A stretch of 64,000 nt of DNA, from positions 10,874,199-10,938,198 of the forward strand of contig NC_052621.1 of the NCBI RefSeq assembly GCF_016545825.1, read 5' to 3'. This stretch comes from Eucalyptus grandis (taxonomy: Eukaryota > Streptophyta > Magnoliopsida > Myrtales > Myrtaceae). Below, in pieces: positions 36,801 through 47,974 of this stretch. The translations under genes and the position numbers were made by a program. A model generated the notes under the pieces. It ran no database searches. It was not told where the DNA came from and was given only the letters and a program-made list of their open reading frames with translations. How positions within the stretch are numbered: the stretch's first letter is position 1; each line of letters opens with the position of its first letter.

Positions 36801-37869
36801 AAAGAGCTGCTCATACTGTTTCTTGTCTCATTCCCAGTGACCTGACATGATACTTCATATGATTTTCTCAATTATTTCTGAGACAGTTCAAGTTTACACG
36901 ATGATGCATTTGACGAAAGAAGCTCAAGTCAGTAGAGTAGCTCAGCAAATACAACAATCACAGGAGATAAATTATCAAGTTACCAAATTCATGTCACTGA
37001 CCCAATTTTCCACTAAATATTCGTTCTGTACTTCCGGATCAATGAGGCTGTTGGGCATGCTGTTTTGGGGAGTAATTACAAATTTCCAAATGCCCCTGCA
37101 CTTGGACACGATATCGTCTACTTACATCTCGTCTAACCTTAATAAATCTCTCTTGGTACTTTGGACCACCTTCCTCTTTCCCACGTTTGGTCTACCTTGT
37201 TTCATGGTACTGCAACATTACTAATTTACTAGGACTGTTCCTATGACTTTGTACGAGAATTCATGTTTTTACTCGAGTTCTTCAAATATGCTTGGTCGGA
37301 CTGGGTTCGAGCTAAAGATGGGTTGGCTAGGCTTTCTTGTGCAAGAGCATCATTGTCCATGCTAACTATTTACCTCTCAAGTCTCTTAGGTCTAGGCAGG
37401 CTCGAGTGGGCCGCCTGCCCATTGATCATCTCTAGTACTTGAGCAATAGATCTGCTCTGTGTAATTATGGTTGCTCTCCTAATTTACATGCTTTTGGTAC
37501 GGTCTGTTTGCCTTCAACACTAATCTCCTGACATTTTCTTTTTAGTGTCTAAACAACGAATTTATACTGTACGTACATGTATGGACGCATATGCTTAAAA
37601 CTTTTAAGGATATAATCCTGTACTTTTGAATTGAATTCCAATTAAATCCTCTCTATGAAGACAGGCTTGATATTGTTAATATGGCAGTCCAGTTATTATT
37701 AGTCATATTATGTGACACATCAGTGATTTGACATGGATAAATTTAAAAATTTAATGTGGAAAAATTTACGCAAAACACGCTATTTTACTCAACTTTTCTA
37801 TTTGAGGAAGATTGTCTGTCTTCTTCTTCATGGTGGGTACAATCAACATGGCCAGAATCTTGTACCCAT
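36801..37869. other. Upstream DNA of unit B
   Basis: Shares diverged segments with unit A (37000-37220 with 30690-30920; 37300-37600 with sequence on both sides of the unit A solo LTR). No gene is recognised on the plus strand. Confidence 0.5.
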
Positions 37870-38070
37870 TTGGCACAAGCACTTTTGCATCTCCCGAAAC
37901 AATTCCACTACGGCATTGAACTCACCACACCGAAACATGGTGTCGATCATGGCATTTCACGAAACTGCAATCCTCTCGGGCATTTTCTAGAACACCTTAT
38001 TTGCACATTCTGAGACGCGGTGCAAGGCATAAAAATGGACCAAACTGTTTTGACATAGACATCCGGTTCC
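37870..38070 (-). pseudogene. PPR-protein fragment
   Basis: Read on the minus strand, the segment gives PDVYVKTVWSIF, and after a frame change ANKVF, stop, KMPERIAVS, stop, NAMIDTMFRCGEFNAVVELF, REMQ. The order DVYVK / ANKVF-KMPER / VVSWNAMI-GY-R-GE / AVELFREM is that of consecutive pentatricopeptide repeats (PLS class) in plant organelle RNA-binding proteins. Two in-frame stops and one frameshift lie within 200 bases, so it is a dead fragment. It is not seen in units A or D. Confidence 0.7.
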
Positions 38071-39009
38071 TTCCATGGCCGCCGAACTCGAAACGCCTGC
38101 ACTTTAGTGGCTTCGAGGCTAACTGGATCGAGGTCCTGCACGGCTTTGAGCTTGACTAGATTTGGCACCTCCGTATGGAGGTGGCAACACTTGTGCATGA
38201 CAAAATTTCTGAATTGATTTCTAGCCAGAAATTGAGAAATCAATTTCTATTTCAGAAATTGAGAAATTAAAATTTTTAACTTTTGATTTCTTCTTCAAAT
38301 CTATTTATGGAATAGAAATCTGTTCTAGAAATAGAAAAATCAAATTGCGTTACCAAACGGATTTCTATTCCAAACCTGTTCCGGAGAACAGAGAAATAGA
38401 GAAATAGAGAAGTAGAAATTTTATCATGCACGCCCTTAAATGGCTGTGAAGCTCGATGTCGTTGTCGAGACCACATGCGAAGATTCAGAGGCTGCTCTGG
38501 GGATACGTTGTGCAATAAAGAAAAGAAAATAAGAGAGAAAAATAATCAGGAAATTTAGAAAACTAAGAAAAAGGGTATTGTTTTGAGTAAATTTGTGCAC
38601 ATAGGATAGTCGATGATGGTTGATTTGCTATACAAACAATTTAAAAAAGTTTTTGCTGGAAGGATTTCATTGAAACTTCACTCAAAGGTTTAGAATTACA
38701 ATCAATTAATTGCTTTGGTAAAAAAATTAATTAATCGAAAAGTTTAAAATCATATTTGTATTCGTACAATAACTTTAGGACTGAAATAATAATTTTCCAA
38801 TTTTTTTTTTAGCTGTATGTAAGTGGGAGGTTATTGAATTATCGATGTGCCTCTGCAATCTATCATGCTCTGAAACTAATTAAATCACTTTCAAAATCTT
38901 TAGTCCCATCTGATTCAATAGCATGGACCCACATTAGTAACATGAACCCATGAAGCTCAATTTCATATTTGCGTGTCCAACCTTCAAATCCACCATGCCA
39001 ATCCAATCC
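38071..39009. other. 5' flank of UGT-B
   Basis: Between about 38225 and 38420 there is an AT-rich stretch with recurring aatttct-atttcagaaattgagaaat wording in both orientations, possibly a small MITE. No gene is recognised. From 38865 the sequence matches the UGT-A promoter. Confidence 0.4.
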
Positions 39010-39015
39010 TATAAA
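39010..39015 (+). promoter_or_regulatory. TATA box of the UGT-B pseudogene
   Basis: TATAAA in the same context (aatcctataaatgcaagaag) as UGT-A. The core promoter is preserved although the coding sequence is broken, so the pseudogene may still be transcribed. Confidence 0.6.
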
Positions 39016-39072
39016 TGCAAGAAGAACCGAGAGCCATAAGAACTAAGCATCAGCGTAAGAATTGATCTGTCC

Positions 39073-40749
39073 AGGGGGTACTCAGGAAGTCAGTCTCATT
39101 CTCATCGCTAGAAAGAGATTGGTCATCAGAAGATCGTGCTGTTTCCGTTCCCCCTGCGAGGCCACATCAACCCAGTGCTTCAACTTGCAAGCATTCTTCA
39201 TTCCCGAGGATTCAACATTTGCATAGTGCACACCCAGCGCAACCCCCCAATCCTCACAACTTCCCTCACTTCACCTTCAACTCATTCCTGATGGCCTGCT
39301 AGAAACCGAGGATGTTTTGGAACCCGATGTCCTAGCTTTCATAATGCGCCTCAACGTTAGTCGTGTCGTCCCATTTCGGAAGTGCTTTCAAAAGGACTTG
39401 CGCGATGACTCACAGGATCGCGTAGCTTGCTTGATAACTGATGATGTTTGGCATTTTTCTCAAGCAGTCGGGGACGAGCTTAAGATCCCGAGGATCATGT
39501 TGAGGTGTACTGGTATCTCTTCAATTTCTGCTTTCTCTGCCTTGTCCACTCTGAGAGTATAGGGCTGCCTCCCGATAAAAGGTGTGCCTTCCAGCTAAAT
39601 TCTTCAAATTCTAGAGACAGACGGTGTACATGTATTTTGTACAAATATGGCCAACCTTGTATGCTTCTTTTACCTACGTATTTCTCCACTTAAATCTTAC
39701 TGCTTTGCAAACGTTTTTCTTGGATACTCAAGTGGAACAGATTGCCTTTGTTCCATCCGATGTTGTCTTAGCGTTACATATCCAAGTTGTAATAGCGAAG
39801 GGAAAGTAGGAGGCCTTCCTTGTTTTTCAACTCGAGAGAGTATTGACTGCTTCCTCTTGGTTTCTCTGTCAGATTCCGAACTAGACAAGGCTGTTCCCGA
39901 AGTTCCACCTCTCAAAATGAAAGACCTCCCAATTACAGCACAAGAAACCCCAAGGATCTTCACTATTTAATACCAAACATGGGCAGAGCGACCATGGCCT
40001 CCTCTGGACTCATCTGCAATTCCTCTGAAGAAGCCGAGGGGATAAAACTTGCCGAAGCTCGGCACACCATTCCCATTCCTATCCTTGTGATCGGTCCATT
40101 TCACAAGTATTCCAGCCTCTTTGAGCAGCCTGCTGGCACAATATGCTAGCTCGATCTCTCGGCTGAACAAGCAAAGGCCCAAGTCAGTCATCTATGTGAG
40201 CCTGGGAAGCATTGCATCCATTGATGAGGCCAAGTTCCTAGAAATAGCATGGGGGCTAGCAAATAGTGAGCAGCCCTTTTTGTGGGTCGTCAGGCCTGGA
40301 TCAATTTGTGGATCAGACTGGTTCGAACATTTGCCAAGCACGTTCCTAGAGATGATAAATGGAAGGGATCATATTGTGAAACGGGCACCACAGCAAGAAG
40401 TGCTGGCTCATTGGGCCATCGGCGGATTTTGGACTCATTTTGGTTGGAACTCGACGTTGGAAAGCATTTGTGAAGGTGTGCCGATAATTTATATGCCATC
40501 CTTTGGGGATCAAAAAGTGAACAGAAGATATGTGAGGAACTTTTGGAGGGTCGGGTTGCAATTGGAGTATAAGCTGGAAAGTGGTGAGACAGAGCGTGCC
40601 ATTATAAAATTACTGGCGGATCCAGAAGGCGAAGATATTAGAGACAGAGCAGTGCGTTTGTAGGACAAGGTACCTCAGTGTTTTAGGGTTGGGAGGAGGT
40701 ACCGCATATAGGTCTCGGCAGCTTTACTGGTTACCTATCATCATTCTAG
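39073..40749 (+). pseudogene. UGT-B: broken copy of the UGT76-type gene
   Basis: This is colinear with UGT-A (exon 1 about 39073-39600, exon 2 from 39873). The start codon is AGG (39073) instead of ATG, and an in-frame TAG follows at 39109-39111. Single-base losses relative to UGT-A occur near 39245 and 39285 in exon 1 and near 39940 in exon 2. TAG at 39560-39562 cuts the exon 1 frame, and a late TAG lies near 40661. In the donor box the first Trp is Arg and the HCGW motif is HFGW. Several of these are disabling on their own. The overall similarity to UGT-A is high, and the gene is flanked upstream by the LINE relic and a PPR fragment. Confidence 0.92.
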
Positions 40750-43700
40750 GACTCCGCTTGAAGGTTAAACTCCTACTAGGAATTGTCTTTCAATTCCTGT
40801 CTTGAGTCTGCTCGTTTCCTGATTTTTAGTACCTTCATATTGTTGGGAAACTTTGAATCTTGAAGATTAATATAACCTTCATATTGTTAGCTTGTCCTTT
40901 GATAGATCCCTAGTACTTATAAGAGTTTATAGTTTCCTTTCCGACTTGATCCTTTCCAAGTTTTCTGTCCATGCAAGCGCATGACCATAGATTCAGCTGC
41001 TAAATCTATCCTTTACCTGATGATTATAACTAACATTTAATATAGAGAATCTATGCGTTTAATCATAACTTTGTTAGCTTTCGGAATCGAACTTCTCCAT
41101 TCCTAGAACCCACTTGTTATAGTTTGTGCTCTGAACTTTCAATTGCATATGTTGTACTGTCTTTGTTGAACAGAAAATGTTGTTTTCTTCAGCGTGTCCT
41201 TCAAGCAAGCTCAATGCAAGCAATTAAGGCTACTGGAAATGATCTTTCGGTGAAATTACCTACAAAAGATTCACGAAGCTCGACTTGAATGCAGTATTGG
41301 GTAGCACAAATTTTCACGCTGTACTGGGGAGATAGAGCATTGCGAATGACGGGACAGCGGCAAGAAAAGCAATTGGTCGCCAAAGGAGAGGAAGTATCCG
41401 TTGCTTACTTCTGAGTTTGTAGCACGTTTTTCGTTATTTTTTTTTGTTTTTTTCGTTCTAAACCTGTCTCAGGATTACGTGGATCTAATAGTAAGACAAG
41501 AACATCAAACAACTAATGCTAATTGACCACGGCTCGGGATCGATCCCCACTCCTAACAGAGTATGCAGGGTGAGGTCTTGAAAAGGAGTTTGCCCATCAA
41601 ATTTTTACCGAAACACAGGATTAACCTGTCAACAGGTCATCAAAATCTATAGCATGCGTAGCCGTACTGTCACTGATCATATATTATTGCCTCAACATCG
41701 AATGCTCAATCACCATTAGGTTACAAGGTTCGAAATGACAACGCAATTATGCGACTAGGAATGCGACAATGGGGCTTCTTACTTGATGTACTCCATCAGC
41801 CCATGTTACAGAGGCAGAAAGCATGAAGCTATCCAACTTCCCCTTCAACCGTTATGCTGAAAGCCAGTTACTGTCCAACGCTTGAGAATGTCAAGACACT
41901 GGGTATAACTGTGACCTTGATCCCGATTGGAGTTTCAACGACAGAGTCATCTGTCAATTGAGTTCATCCGTCACCATTCTCGCCTTGATCTGGGCCTCAG
42001 GTCCTTGCCCAGCCCAATCAGCGTTTTTGCCGGACAACGTTGAAAAAAGAAGAAGAAAGAAAGCAAAGAAACGAATAATTTTTTTTTTAAAGTTATTATT
42101 AAAAATTATCAATGTTAGTGTCAGTTGTGTTACGTAGGATGACCGGCATTTACATCAGCGATTTTCCGTCAAAATTAACTAGATAGACTCAATTGACAAA
42201 ATGTGAAGAGATTTCAGATTGAATTGATAAAAGTACAATAAATTTTAGACATTTTCAATAACTTTTCCGAGCCATTGCGATAAAACCTCTCGCTTTTGCA
42301 TTTCTTCAGGTGCTTCCTGAAGTTGACCTTCCATTTCTTCGTGGATTGCATTGTCGTGCTCTCTGAATTTAGATTTCTAGGGTCTCCAAGAGCTTCAAGT
42401 ATATTTGGAACACTTTTCGGTTTTATTTTATTTTATTTTTATTTTATATTATTGAGAGCCCAAAAGAATAGTTTAACCTTTTATTGGAAGAAAAATATAG
42501 TGCAATCTTGTTAAATGTTTTAACTTACTCAAGTCTAAAATTGTTTTAGTCGAGTTCCAAGATATTTGCACTTCCTTGTCAGAAACTCAATTTTAAGAAT
42601 CAAAATTGAGAAAATCCTTGTTAAATGTAATGGATTAGGTGACCATTCATTAACCACCCCTTTATCTCCTTTTCCGCTTGATATTTCTCAATGAATATGT
42701 CACATTCTAAATCCTATATGGATGAAGGAGTAACACAACTGACCTTTTTTCAAAGGACACAACTCAAACTATACCCCGAATATACAGTTCCCAATAGTTC
42801 CCACGATAATACTCTCGCTCTATCGATCACTAATCGAGGCATCTGAAAAATATGATAAGAAGAAATGAATAAGTTATCGTGGCTCAATGAGTATTAAATT
42901 TCTTCTAAGCGAGTCAAGCAATCACTATGCATATTTAAAACACAAATATAACTCACTTACATATTTCTAGAAATTTAACAAACCTTTAAGAATAAAAAGC
43001 AATATTTCTCACTTTAACGTAATATGTTCAAAGTAGAAACATTCAAGATAACAATAACTAAACATCAATGGTCCAGCTCATTAGTCAATCTCATAAAAAT
43101 ACATATCAATGGTCCATTCCATTGGTTAATCTTATGCCACGCATTAATGGTCTATCTTATTGATCCATCTCATATTTCCATACATCGATGGTTCATCCAT
43201 CGAGCAAATATTTTGTTTAATATCAAACTATGGTCACAACATAACGTATAGGGACAAGGCAACCGAGATTTCCCTCTTGGTTAGGTCTTCACCTATTATT
43301 AGCTCGTAACTTAGGTTACAAGCATATCTTAGACTAGTATGCATATACCCATAAACCCCTCATTGGGCTCACAATGATATTGGACACCCAATCCCATCCA
43401 CCAATACTAGAAATCTAATTTATAAACAATCTCACATATCAAAATACATTTCATAAATCAATCACCAATAGCTTTCGCAACTCAACTCATCCATTAGAAT
43501 CTTTTCACAAAAATTATCAAATCATTTAAAGACTCGTCTCATGAACCAGTTTTATAAACTAAATCATATTTCTCAACTATGTTCATCAAACATAGTATAT
43601 ATTTTCACCAAACGTTTCTCATACCATTCACAAATATCAAAATGTAATAAATGCCCCATCCAATTTCATGCAACAAACATGCTTATTTTTTTTTTTACTT

Positions 43701-46400
43701 TTATTTTGGTAATAACAAACGTGCTTATTCATAACTTATAAAATATCAAATCTTCATCATTTTGAAGACATGAGTTCACAAATTCTTAGAAGAAATAGGG
43801 TCACTCGCTTGGTCAAATTCCTAACAAATTATCGAAAGACGATATCAAAAAAGGAGTAAAACGATATTTTAATGAACGCCTTGACCACATTATGCTTGTT
43901 CGTCGATAAAATGACGCCTATGCCTAATGAGGTCCACTATGTGTAGCTCGCGTGTTTAACTTCTTCGTGACATAACGGCCTCCACATAAGTGTGTTTTAG
44001 GCAATCGTATAGTTCATAAAAAGCTCTTTCGATATACTACAATAACCCCAACTCAGTTGCTCCAAAACCTCATTGAAAACGGCTGAAATTTAGCTAAGAT
44101 ATTACTATGCGGAACTTGACCAGCATGCACGACAAATTTGAAAATTTTGTTCTAGGTAAACCATAAGCTCAAATTCATATCCGTAAAATGCCTTAACTTC
44201 ACAACATCTTAAACTGTCATTTATACACACACATGCCACCCGAAAACTTCCCATTCAAATACAACAAGTTACAATTTACCTAAATCTAAATTTCAAGCCC
44301 CAATTTCGACAATTCCTTTGAATAGAAGATTATAGAAATGGTGTTGATTTCGCTTGACGAGTGCTCCGAATCGCGAGTGCGCCAAAATTGTCCCATTTTC
44401 CCCTTTTTCCTTTCTCTTCCTCGAGCCCCCCTCACTCTCCTTCTTGTCTTTGTTATGTCCGCCCCTCATGTTGCGACAAGCCATATAGAAAAAGAAAATG
44501 AAGATGGGCTGGACTTAGCTTTGGGTTGAACTGATTGGGCTGGGTTTGGCTTTTATAAGAGACATGAATTGAGTTTCGGAGGCCCATATGGTTGGTATGG
44601 TTTATAAAATAGAGGGCTCCGAAATTATTAATTTCAAGGGAAGTCACGTGTGAAATTCACATGATTAAGAGCTCTTGAACTTGGTGTATTCGATATCATA
44701 GAAAATTCTGGTTTACTGCCCCCAAAAAACAATAATTGCATGCATACCTTAATTGCCCCATCATACAGTACAATTATTGCTGAACGATGGAGTGCAATTG
44801 ATCAAGGAAGATAGGTCAATGAGAGTGATTTAAGCCATTGAATAACAACCATATGGCATGGCGTCCGTAAAGAAGACTTATCTATATCTACATGGATCGA
44901 CATTGACAAGTAGCCGAGAGTTGTTGAGTGAAACTCATCGACAGAGCAGGCAAGGGGTTAGCTATCTTAAAATTTGGCTGCGTTGGGACCAAGAGGAGAA
45001 AACGAGAGGAGAAATATCGATTAAAGGTAAGGATACCAAACGATGTTGATTAGCCTAGTGGTCTAGGAAATCTAGATCCTTGGGAGAACAACTGTAACCA
45101 TTATGAAGTAATAATTCCTAGTGAACGATTGTAATTAGTGGGTTATATAAACGACGCGTGTAATCATAGAAGGGGATCCCAAACACGCATTCTCAGTATC
45201 CTTTTCTCAATTTATTAGTTGTCTTTTCATTTTTGATCATCGTCTCTAGTGTTTTATTATTAATTCGCTGTTCATCTTCGTTATCAACAGAGTAGATTCC
45301 TATTTAAAACTCACTTTCATTAAAAAATCAAAAAACAACCTTTGGTGAAAGATTGTCCACTGTTTGGGTAAAACCCCACTTTCATGTCGTCTCTAGATAC
45401 AATTTTTTTTTGGTCTCTGTCTGATTGTTTTGAATCACTTGTAACCATCTCCACGTTATTTTATTTGACAAAATTAACCGCATGTATTAAGGATCTTTTG
45501 CGGCATATGCTTAATCTATTAGAAACAAATATTTTGTGTCCATCTCATAAATAGGAAAAAAATATAACAGTTTCCAACTAGTGGAGTTCACGTATTTTAT
45601 ATTGAAAAGCCACCAAATTGAAAAGCGTATTGTTGACAGAAAAAAAGGATATTATTGGTGCTAGTAAGCACCATAATTTTTCCAATGAATCACTTGAGTG
45701 TAATGACTTATAAAAAAATTCATCATAAGTGCTATGATACTCAGATCTTTAGTACTTGTGGTAATCATTTTTCGAAAGTTATGATACCCACGTGATTGAT
45801 TGAAAATTTGTGACATTCAAGCGAACAAAATTCGAGTGATTGATTAAAAAATTATGATAATTAAGTGAGTACCATATGAAAGTCATGCCATTTGTAATGT
45901 CCTTTATCATTCATTAATTTTTTAGGCCTTAAATATATATCCTATTGCTGGTAACAATACGATTGCGAATGTTTTGTATTGGAGTCGTCTTTCTTCTTGT
46001 ACGGCAAATGAACTTCCTGGTGACTTTAAAATCAAACTTCTCCAAGGACTCGAACCAACCCATTGTATCAGACTCGATGCTTTAATCACATAGAGCATAC
46101 ATCTCTGAAAATAATGTTACCTCAAACACGTCTCTCAAGTCGGCTTTGAGAATGTAGAGTGCGCGACCTTACTCTGAAACCAATTGTAGGGTATTTAGAG
46201 ACACCATTTTAATATCACTTGTAGGGCATGCGGAAGAATTGTAGTGATAACACGAGAGAATTGTAATGAACAACGTAAGACACCCTTGTTATACCAAACT
46301 GCATATAGGTATAACATTAAAAAATCATCTCACATAGCAATTACAAAATATTTTTCATGACAAACTCAAAGCACTCGAAGCAATACTTGCTTATACATAG
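40750..46400. repeat. Downstream flank of UGT-B, duplicated downstream of UGT-D
   Basis: The whole stretch is repeated in the same order at about 56620-62845 with point changes and small indels. It contains the shared UGT tail (to about 41690), a GC/purine-rich dispersed element (about 41990-42260) and long AT-rich DNA. It also contains a segment with a TATA-like gttatataaacg near 45140 followed by pyrimidine-rich sequence, and an LTR-like end at 46170-46400. Open frames (for example 43024, 44338, 44858) are short and not conserved as proteins between the two copies. Confidence 0.8.
46170..46400 (-). mobile_element. LTR-like end with a degenerate primer-binding site, minus strand
   Basis: Gactctgaaaccaat-type sequence near 46171-46183 is close to the reverse complement of the Met-tRNA primer-binding site TGGTATCAGAGC. 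It is followed directly by TGTAGGGTATTT, as expected for an LTR read on the minus strand. The copy at 62620-62845 has ctctaataccaattatagg. The far end and the second LTR are not identified. This is a fragment. Confidence 0.4.
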
Positions 46401-46660
46401 GTTAGCCTCTAGCTTGTTGGGCTCGCTCGATGCCAGTGAGCTCGAGGCTTGCTAGATTGGCGAGGCTCGAGCCTCGTCAGATCTAGTTAGCACGAGCTTG
46501 TTGGATTTAGCGAGGCTCGGGCGAGCCAGACATGAGTGAGGCCTCCGCCTTGCTGAATTTGGTGACCCTCTAGCTCGCCAACAATGGGCGAGCTCAAGTC
46601 TCGCCTGGCGGGTCGTTGGCCGTCACCGTGTTGGCCACCGGTTAAGGAAGGAGGAAGAAG

Positions 46661-46691
<31 letters not shown>

Positions 46692-46740
46692 AAAGAAAAA
46701 GAAACAAAAAAAGAAAAGAAAATTGAAGTATAAAAAATAA
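46401..46740. repeat. GC-rich low-complexity repeat with 28-base poly(A)
   Basis: Repeated gagctcgagcctcgcc-like wording (gaggctcgagcctcg) is followed by a poly(A) run at 46661-46688 and an A/G-rich tail. The order matches the dispersed elements near 27263 and 42000. It marks the right limit of the block shared with unit D. Confidence 0.5.
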
Positions 46741-47890
46741 ATATAATTTCGATTTTTATAAAAAAATATTTTTATAAAGATAAAGAAGGAAGAGAGAGAT
46801 TATGAGGCTTTAGTTAAAAATGGGTTCTAAGTCTAATCCATTTAAGACCCATTTATCTTAAATTTTTAATTTTCAAACCCATTTAACTATTTTCTTTAAA
46901 AAAATAAGTGACTCATACATGATCTATTTATGATTTAAATGGGTCATATATGATCTAAGACCTATTTTATCATCTCTAATGGAGGAGTGTTGAGTCTCCA
47001 ACAGAGAATCCCCGGAAGCAAAGCTCCTACGATGATCCAACAAGACCCGCAACCTCAAATATGCAGCGGGGAAGCCTATTTGTTTAGTCACGTTAATGAG
47101 CAATATTGTGAAACGATGGGACCCTGGCAATGACACCAGTCGTTGTCTCTGGAGGGCCTTGGACCATACAATGGTCGCAACTGGGGACCGAACTACTCAC
47201 TCCTTAAATAGTCGTCGGTTTCTTCCTGATGTATATGGGGTGTGGAGTTGCGTCTTTGCATTAACTCTTTATTGTGTGGTTAGAAACAGGTCGTCCTCAA
47301 AATCAGTAGCGATTGCAGAGATAGTAAGGCGAGCCATCGAATTCGGGTACAGAGAAGGTTCGGGACCGGTTACAACCTCTAAAGTCGAACGGGCTAAAAA
47401 CAGTTAGATCTCAGCTGAAACTACAGAAAATGCTAAGCAAATCGTGACAATCGAAGTGGTAATGACTAGCATGTACAAAGCTTTTTTACTACCTTGTAGA
47501 GAATCTCAAGCGGTTAAAGATTAATTGGCAAACTGATTATGTACTTGGCATGCAAAAATGGGAGACCACGTTTATTTTCCTTATTCAGGACCCTGCGAAC
47601 ACAGGAAGGTAAAACTGGCGGATAGGGGGGGAGAGAGAGAGAGAGAGAGAGAGACTCCAGATCAAGTCTAGTCCTAGAGAATTAGTGTTCGGACCGATTG
47701 GGGCGTTGCTTGATGTCTTCATGATCGTGGAAACTCCTTCGATCCCCGTTCAGTTTTACTGATCAAGAAATCCGAAGAGATACAGTGACGGGAGACTGTC
47801 AAGAGTCTGAAGAAAAGAGTTACCAAGTTATCATCTTACCACGCTCTCATCTCTGAAAAATTCGCTCACCTCGTGTCCCACCTTGTACCA
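46741..47890. other. 5' flank of UGT-C
   Basis: No gene is recognised. A (GA)n microsatellite lies at about 47631-47653. The open frame 47096-47407 has no known domain. Confidence 0.4.
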
Positions 47891-47891
47891 A

Positions 47892-47974
47892 TATAAAAAG
47901 AAAGTCCTATCCACACACACACACACACAAAAGACACGACTCACAACAGCAGAAAGCAGAAAACAAGTTTGCTC
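47892..47974 (+). promoter_or_regulatory. UGT-C core promoter and leader
   Basis: TATAAAA at 47892-47898 lies 77 bases before the start codon. An (AC)n run at about 47912-47928 falls in the presumed leader. The sequence is unrelated to the A/B promoter. Confidence 0.6.

Noticed and set aside
45030..45110. tRNA-like wording (gattagcctagtggtctagg)
   Set aside because: No T-arm consensus or cloverleaf pairing follows.
44760..45300. LTR-like segment with a TATA motif, repeated at about 61190-61705
   Set aside because: No TG...CA ends with a matching 5-bp target duplication could be found. The repetition is explained by the segmental duplication.
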